Of a stretch of DNA of 9,183 nt, positions 5,446 through 9,183 are shown piece after piece. Numbering within the stretch: position 1 is the first letter of the stretch; every line of letters starts with the position of its first letter. Source of the DNA: Gallionellaceae bacterium (lineage in GTDB: Bacteria > Pseudomonadota > Gammaproteobacteria > Burkholderiales > Gallionellaceae); NCBI GenBank assembly GCA_030690855.1, contig JAUYFR010000153.1, forward strand, positions 1-9,183, in the 5' to 3' direction. The position numbers were made by a program, and so were the translations under genes. Below the pieces are notes generated by a model. The model made no database searches. It had not been told where the DNA came from and saw nothing but the letters and a program-made list of their open reading frames with translations.

Positions 5446-6084
5446 ATGCGTAAGTTAATTTATTGGGCATTAATCGGAACGATCTTCACCATGATCGGCT
5501 GCACACCGATTAGAACCAAGACGCCATTAAGTTCCTGCCCGATGCCGCAAAAGATGGCGACATTTGAAAATGGCACTATTTTTAAAGCAGGCGCGATTCG
5601 TCCGCTGTTTGAAGACCGCCGTGCGCGTAATGTCGGTGACGAGTTAACGATCACCATTGGCGAATCATCTAATCCCACTGCAAAATCAAGCGCGAATGCA
5701 AAAAAACCTTCAACGCCAGAGACTTCTTTGCCGAGTGATAGCAAAGAATTTAAATCGGCAGCCGCCAAAGAAACAGCAGGTTCTACGGCTTACGCGGGTT
5801 CGGTGATTGCCACCGTGGTGGTGGTGTTAGATAACGGTAAATTGCTGGTGTGCGGTGACAAGCTGGTTAAATATGCTAATGCGGATTTAAACTTTGAGTA
5901 TGTGCGCATTAGTGGCATCGTGAATCCATTGACTATTTCGCCCACCAATACCGTGCAGTCCACGCAAATTTCGGATGTGCAAATTGAATATCGCAACGCG
6001 GACAACATTAACCAAACTGCGCCTTCACAATCGTTTATGAGTCGGTTTAGTCGCTTGTTTACACCGAAGCAGATGTACTTTTAG
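5446..6084 (+). CDS. flgH: FlgH, L-ring lipoprotein
   Basis: FlgH is the outer-membrane lipoprotein that forms the L ring around the rod. I start it at ATG 5446 rather than GTG 5425, because AGGAG (5434-5438) is ideally placed 7 nt upstream and the protein then begins directly with a lipoprotein signal, MRKLIYWALIGTIFTMIGC. Cys19 would be the lipidated residue; the lipobox M-I-G-C is a little atypical, with Met at -3. Residues 54-71 (LFEDRRARNVGDELTITI) and 118-184 (including YVRISGIVNPLTISPTNTV and ISDVQIEY) are the conserved FlgH blocks. At 212 aa it is short (enteric FlgH is about 230 aa, from memory), with the loss in the Ser/Lys-rich region around 75-115. It follows flgG after 26 nt. Confidence 0.94.
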   Translation: MRKLIYWALIGTIFTMIGCTPIRTKTPLSSCPMPQKMATFENGTIFKAGAIRPLFEDRRARNVGDELTITIGESSNPTAKSSANAKKPSTPETSLPSDSKEFKSAAAKETAGSTAYAGSVIATVVVVLDNGKLLVCGDKLVKYANADLNFEYVRISGIVNPLTISPTNTVQSTQISDVQIEYRNADNINQTAPSQSFMSRFSRLFTPKQMYF

Positions 6085-6097
6085 TAAAGGTGACGCC

Positions 6098-7165
6098 ATG
6101 AAAAATACAATTAAATTGATTTTGCTAGCAATGATGACGCTCACTTCGCTAGATGCTTCAGCCGAACGTGTTAAAGATTTGGCCTCCATTTTAGGCGTGC
6201 GCGAAAACCAGCTCATCGGCTATGGCTTAGTAGTGGGTTTAGATGGTAGCGGAGATACGACGCCCTACACAGAAAATAGCACACTGAGCATGATGACAGA
6301 ATTGGGTGTAAAGCTTCCCCCTGGCACAAAATTAAATATGAAAAACGTCGCTGCGGTGACGGTGACCGCTTCGTTGCCTGCGTTCGCACGTCCCGGTCAA
6401 ACTATCGACATTACGGTTTCTTCATTCGGCAATGCGAAAAGTTTGCGTGGCGGTACGTTGTTGATGACACCCCTTAAAGGTGCGGATGGTCAGGTGTACG
6501 CGATGGGCCAAGGTAGCTTGTTGGTGGCGTCTGCTGGCGAATCTAAAGCGGCAGTGAATCATTTGATCGTGGGCCGTATTCCTAGTGGTGCGACAGTTGA
6601 GCGCTTGGTGCCCACCGCAGTGGGGCAAGGAGAATTCATTTATTTAGAGTTGAATGCTAATGATTTCACTACTGCGGCACGCTTGGCGGATGTGGTGAAT
6701 CGTGATATTTCGCCTGATAAAGAAATTGCCGTCGCGCAAGATGGGCGTACGATACAAATTAAAGTGCCGGTAGGAAATGCACGCGTAGCGTTTATTTCAC
6801 GTATCGAAAATCTGCAGGTAAATGCTGCTCAGCCAGTTGCTCGCGTTATCATCAATGCGCGTACCGGCTCGGTGGTAATGAATCAGATGGTGAAGCTCGA
6901 CGAATGTGCCGTTGCGCACGGTACGCTGACGGTGGTGGTGAATGGAGAGGCGGTAGGGGATGTCGGTGCAGAGTCGAATGATGGGACTAAACCGAATGTG
7001 GACTCCAGAGGAAGGAAAAGTTTGCTACATTTGAAACGTGGCATCGCCTTAGGTGATGTGGTGAGCGCACTCAATGCGATTGGCGCAACGCCACAAGATA
7101 TGCTGGCGATTCTGCAAGCGATGAAATCAGCGGGCGCATTGCGTGCAGAGTTAGAAATTATTTAA
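6098..7165 (+). CDS. flgI: FlgI, P-ring protein
   Basis: FlgI forms the periplasmic P ring, assembled with help from FlgA. Residues 1-22 are a Sec signal peptide ending in DASA, cleaved before ERVKDLASILGVRENQ. Residues 39-53 (LIGYGLVVGLDGSGD) and 114-128 (KSLRGGTLLMTPLKG) are hallmark FlgI motifs. The C-terminus, GATPQDMLAILQAMKSAGAL onward, is also typical. At 355 aa it is about ten residues shorter than enteric FlgI. The shortening is in the segment after Cys270 (CAVAHG), where the usual Gly-Gly-rich stretch is replaced by a short Asp/Asn/Lys-rich linker (about 280-312). Cys270 is the only cysteine, so the intramolecular disulfide of enteric FlgI cannot form. It begins 13 nt after flgH, with a Shine-Dalgarno AAAGGTGA at 6086-6093. 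Confidence 0.96.
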   Translation: MKNTIKLILLAMMTLTSLDASAERVKDLASILGVRENQLIGYGLVVGLDGSGDTTPYTENSTLSMMTELGVKLPPGTKLNMKNVAAVTVTASLPAFARPGQTIDITVSSFGNAKSLRGGTLLMTPLKGADGQVYAMGQGSLLVASAGESKAAVNHLIVGRIPSGATVERLVPTAVGQGEFIYLELNANDFTTAARLADVVNRDISPDKEIAVAQDGRTIQIKVPVGNARVAFISRIENLQVNAAQPVARVIINARTGSVVMNQMVKLDECAVAHGTLTVVVNGEAVGDVGAESNDGTKPNVDSRGRKSLLHLKRGIALGDVVSALNAIGATPQDMLAILQAMKSAGALRAELEII

Positions 7166-7193
7166 CGAGAAAATCAAATCAGGAATCACGATC

Positions 7194-8045
7194 ATGAGCA
7201 TCTCTAGCAATGACATTAGTAAATTGGCCATCGACTCACAAGGTCTGGACAAACTACGTCTGCAAGCTAAGAACTCACCCGATCAAGCGTTAAAAAGCGC
7301 AGCGCAACAATTCGAACAAGTGTTTTTGAATATGATGCTGAAAAGCATGCGTGAAGCCACTCCACAAGACGGCATGTTGGATAGCGAACAAACCAAAATG
7401 TTTACAGGCATGCTGGATCAACAGTTAGCGCAAAGCATGTCGTCTGGTCAGGGAGTGGGTCTGGCCGATGTGATGATGCGTCAATTGCAGCGCTCTTCAA
7501 TGGGGCCAGATGTGCAGTCTCCGTCGGACGCGGTGTCGCCAACCCCAGTGGTACGCAATTCGATTCCTTCAGCTTATAACGAAAATTTTCAGCAAGATTT
7601 TGTGAAAAAACTGATGCCTCATGCCGAGCAAGCGAGCAAGGCCACCGGCGTGCCAGCACACCTGATGGTAGGGCAGGCTGCGCTGGAAAGCGGTTGGGGA
7701 CGTCGCGAAATTAAAATGCCTGACGGTAGCAGTAGCCATAATTTATTTGGCATCAAAGCGGGTTCAAGTTGGAACGGAAAAGTGGCTGAAGTAATGACTA
7801 CCGAGTACCACAACGGTGTGGCGAATAAGCAAGTCGAGAAATTCCGTGCTTATGACTCTTATGCCGATAGCTTTAAAGATTATGCCAATACCATCAGCAG
7901 CAATCCTCGCTATGCGGATGTGCTGAAGCAAGGTGATAGCGCAACGGGTTTTGCGCAGGCGCTACAAAAAGCAGGCTATGCCACCGACCCTAATTACGCC
8001 GATAAATTAAGCAAAGTAATCAATAGCGTAAGTACGTTAGCGTAG
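7194..8045 (+). CDS. flgJ: FlgJ, rod cap with peptidoglycan hydrolase domain
   Basis: FlgJ caps the growing rod and locally cuts peptidoglycan so the rod can pass. The 283-aa protein shows both domains. Residues about 30-100 (KSAAQQFEQVFLNMMLKSMR onward) are the rod-binding domain. After a Ser/Pro-rich linker (about 101-130), residues about 133-283 form the glucosaminidase/muramidase domain. QAALESGWG contains the predicted catalytic Glu165. HNLFGIKAG (182-190), TTEY with Glu204, and AGYATDPNYADKL (260-272) are other conserved blocks. It has no signal peptide, consistent with type III export. This two-domain form is typical of Beta- and Gammaproteobacteria; many other lineages have only the first domain. 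The ribosome-binding site is weak (AGGA, 7181-7184, 9 nt upstream). Confidence 0.96.
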   Translation: MSISSNDISKLAIDSQGLDKLRLQAKNSPDQALKSAAQQFEQVFLNMMLKSMREATPQDGMLDSEQTKMFTGMLDQQLAQSMSSGQGVGLADVMMRQLQRSSMGPDVQSPSDAVSPTPVVRNSIPSAYNENFQQDFVKKLMPHAEQASKATGVPAHLMVGQAALESGWGRREIKMPDGSSSHNLFGIKAGSSWNGKVAEVMTTEYHNGVANKQVEKFRAYDSYADSFKDYANTISSNPRYADVLKQGDSATGFAQALQKAGYATDPNYADKLSKVINSVSTLA

Positions 8046-8060
8046 TGTGAAAAGTTTAAC

Positions 8061-8087
8061 TAAAGTATCGACAATTTTTGCCGATAC
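8061..8087 (+). promoter_or_regulatory. Sigma-28 (FliA) promoter for flgK
   Basis: TAAAGTAT (8061-8068), an exact 11-nt spacer, then GCCGATAC (8080-8087) matches the enteric FliA consensus TAAAGTTT-N11-GCCGATAA at 14 of 16 bases. Transcription would start near 8094-8096, about 35 nt before the flgK ATG. It starts 16 nt after the flgJ stop, so flgK can be both read through from the basal-body operon and made as a late gene, which is the logic known for flgKL in enterics. Confidence 0.85.
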
Positions 8088-8089
8088 TT
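8063..8089. repeat. Inverted repeat overlapping the FliA promoter
   Basis: AAGTATCG (8063-8070) and CGATACTT (8082-8089) are perfect 8-nt complementary arms 11 nt apart. They overlap both the -35 and the -10 elements of the sigma-28 promoter. The read-through transcript would fold this region into a hairpin. No T-run follows, so it does not look like a terminator for flgJ. Confidence 0.5.
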
Positions 8090-8099
8090 AATAAGAGAT

Positions 8100-8114
8100 G
8101 CTCCTGAGTGGAGC
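8100..8114 (+). repeat. Small hairpin in the flgK leader
   Basis: GCTCC (8100-8104) pairs with GGAGC (8110-8114) around a TGAGT loop. It would lie near the 5' end of the FliA-driven transcript, just before the flgK Shine-Dalgarno GGAG (8119-8122). The same CTCC could alternatively pair with that Shine-Dalgarno. Confidence 0.35.
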
Positions 8115-8129
8115 GGCTGGAGTTCTAAC

Positions 8130-9183
8130 ATGGGCAATATCCTAGGAATCAGTGTCAGCGCCTTGGGCGCAGCGCAGATGGGTCTGCAGACCACAGGGCA
8201 CAATATCGCCAATGCAAACACTGCGGGTTATTCCAAGCAAGAGGTGGTAACGACTACGCGCAAGGCGCAATTTTCGGGTGCCGGTTATTTGGGGCAAGGC
8301 GTTAACGTTGATACGGTAAAACGCGCCTATAGTGAGTTTATGAACGGGCAGGTTTTGTCCGAGCAAAGCCAAGCTTCGATGCTGAATACTTATCACGCAC
8401 AGATTAAACAAATCGATAACGTGATTGCGGACCCCGTCGCAGGAATTTCTCCTGCCATTCAAGATTATTTCAGTGCAGTAAACAATGTCTCTACGGCACC
8501 CGAGTCTCAGCCAGCACGTCAGGCCATGTTGAATAGCGCGGGTTCGTTGACTTCACGCTTCCGCTCACTCAGCCAGCGTTTTATTGATGTTAATAACTCA
8601 GTGAGCAGCCAAATTTCTAACAGTATTGGGCAAGTAAATAGTTACTCTAAGCAGATCGCCGCGCTGAACAATAATATTGTGATGCAAACCAATACTGCGG
8701 GTAAGCCGCCCAATGACTTGCTCGATCAAAGAGATAAACTCGTTGCGCAACTGAATAATGAAGTCAAAACCAGTGTGGTTCGGCAAAGCGATGGTGCATA
8801 CAACATATTCATCGGCAATGGGCAATCGTTGGTCGTTGGGGCAACTGCTTTTGAGCTTGGCATTGCGCAATCACCGGAAGATCCTTCTAAACAAGATATT
8901 GTTTATAACAATCTGGATGGTACGAAAACCACCTTGCAACAGAGCAGCTTGCAGGGGGGTAACTTAGGCGGTTTTTTAACTTTCCGTGATGAAACGCTTG
9001 CTACTTCGCAAAATGCACTAGGTCGTGTGGCGATGGGTATCGCGGGTATTGTGAATCAGCAGCATCAAATGGGTCAGGATTTAAATGGCGATCTAGGCGT
9101 AAATTTCTTTGCACAGCCTAGGCCTGAAGTTTATTCCAACACCTTAAATAAAGGCGATGGCGTGGTCACGGCGACGGTTGCTA
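8130..9183 (+). CDS. flgK: FlgK, hook-filament junction protein 1 (3' end missing)
   Basis: FlgK (HAP1) joins the hook to the filament. The reading frame is open from ATG 8130 to the window edge: 351 codons and one base, with no stop. Residues 1-38 (MGNILGISVSALGAAQMGLQ, then HNIANANTAGYSKQ) are the unmistakable FlgK N-terminus. SPAIQDYFSAVNNVSTAPES (107-126) and PPNDLLDQRDKLVAQLN (193-209) are conserved family segments, followed by the FIGNGQSLVVG strand (227-237). The helical region after 277 (LGGFLTFRDETLATSQNALG) is also typical. The rest of the protein, and presumably flgL, lie beyond the window. The Shine-Dalgarno GGAG (8119-8122) is 7 nt upstream. A FliA promoter precedes it. Confidence 0.96.
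   Translation, partial: MGNILGISVSALGAAQMGLQTTGHNIANANTAGYSKQEVVTTTRKAQFSGAGYLGQGVNVDTVKRAYSEFMNGQVLSEQSQASMLNTYHAQIKQIDNVIADPVAGISPAIQDYFSAVNNVSTAPESQPARQAMLNSAGSLTSRFRSLSQRFIDVNNSVSSQISNSIGQVNSYSKQIAALNNNIVMQTNTAGKPPNDLLDQRDKLVAQLNNEVKTSVVRQSDGAYNIFIGNGQSLVVGATAFELGIAQSPEDPSKQDIVYNNLDGTKTTLQQSSLQGGNLGGFLTFRDETLATSQNALGRVAMGIAGIVNQQHQMGQDLNGDLGVNFFAQPRPEVYSNTLNKGDGVVTATVA

Overview
The window is an almost complete flagellar basal-body/hook operon of a Gram-negative bacterium: a divergent flgA start on the minus strand, then flgB-C-D-E-F-G-H-I-J and the first two thirds of flgK on the plus strand. The presence of L-ring and P-ring genes (flgH, flgI) requires an outer membrane. A two-domain FlgJ (rod cap plus muramidase) and a flgA divergent from flgB fit Beta- or Gammaproteobacteria. 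Base composition is close to half G+C by eye. I lean towards a betaproteobacterium (Nitrosomonadales/Methylophilaceae-like), but that placement is an inference from general resemblance.

Layout: 1-217 is the 5' part of flgA (minus strand). 218-358 is the divergent control region, with an 8-bp inverted repeat. 359-1969 holds flgB, flgC and flgD, tightly spaced. A 58-nt spacer with a hairpin precedes flgE (2028-3374). A 105-nt spacer with two palindromes precedes flgF (3480-4223). A 413-nt A+T-rich, highly structured spacer (4224-4636) separates flgF from flgG. flgG, flgH, flgI and flgJ (4637-8045) are again tightly packed. An 84-nt spacer with a near-consensus sigma-28 (FliA) promoter precedes flgK, which runs off the right edge.

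How the genes work together: FlgB, FlgC, FlgF and FlgG build the rod. FlgJ caps the growing rod and opens the peptidoglycan. FlgA helps FlgI form the P ring, and lipoprotein FlgH forms the L ring. FlgD caps the hook while FlgE polymerises. FlgK is the first hook-filament junction protein and is made late, which fits the FliA promoter in front of it.

The genes themselves are ordinary. The unusual material lies in the spacers. The best candidate for something undescribed is in the flgF-flgG gap: two tandem hairpins, 42 nt apart, both capped by G(CUUG)C, whose stems differ by paired compensatory changes. They sit inside a segment bounded by an exact 11-bp inverted repeat, so it may be a structured RNA element, a MITE-like insertion, or both. 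No new enzyme system or defence system is visible.
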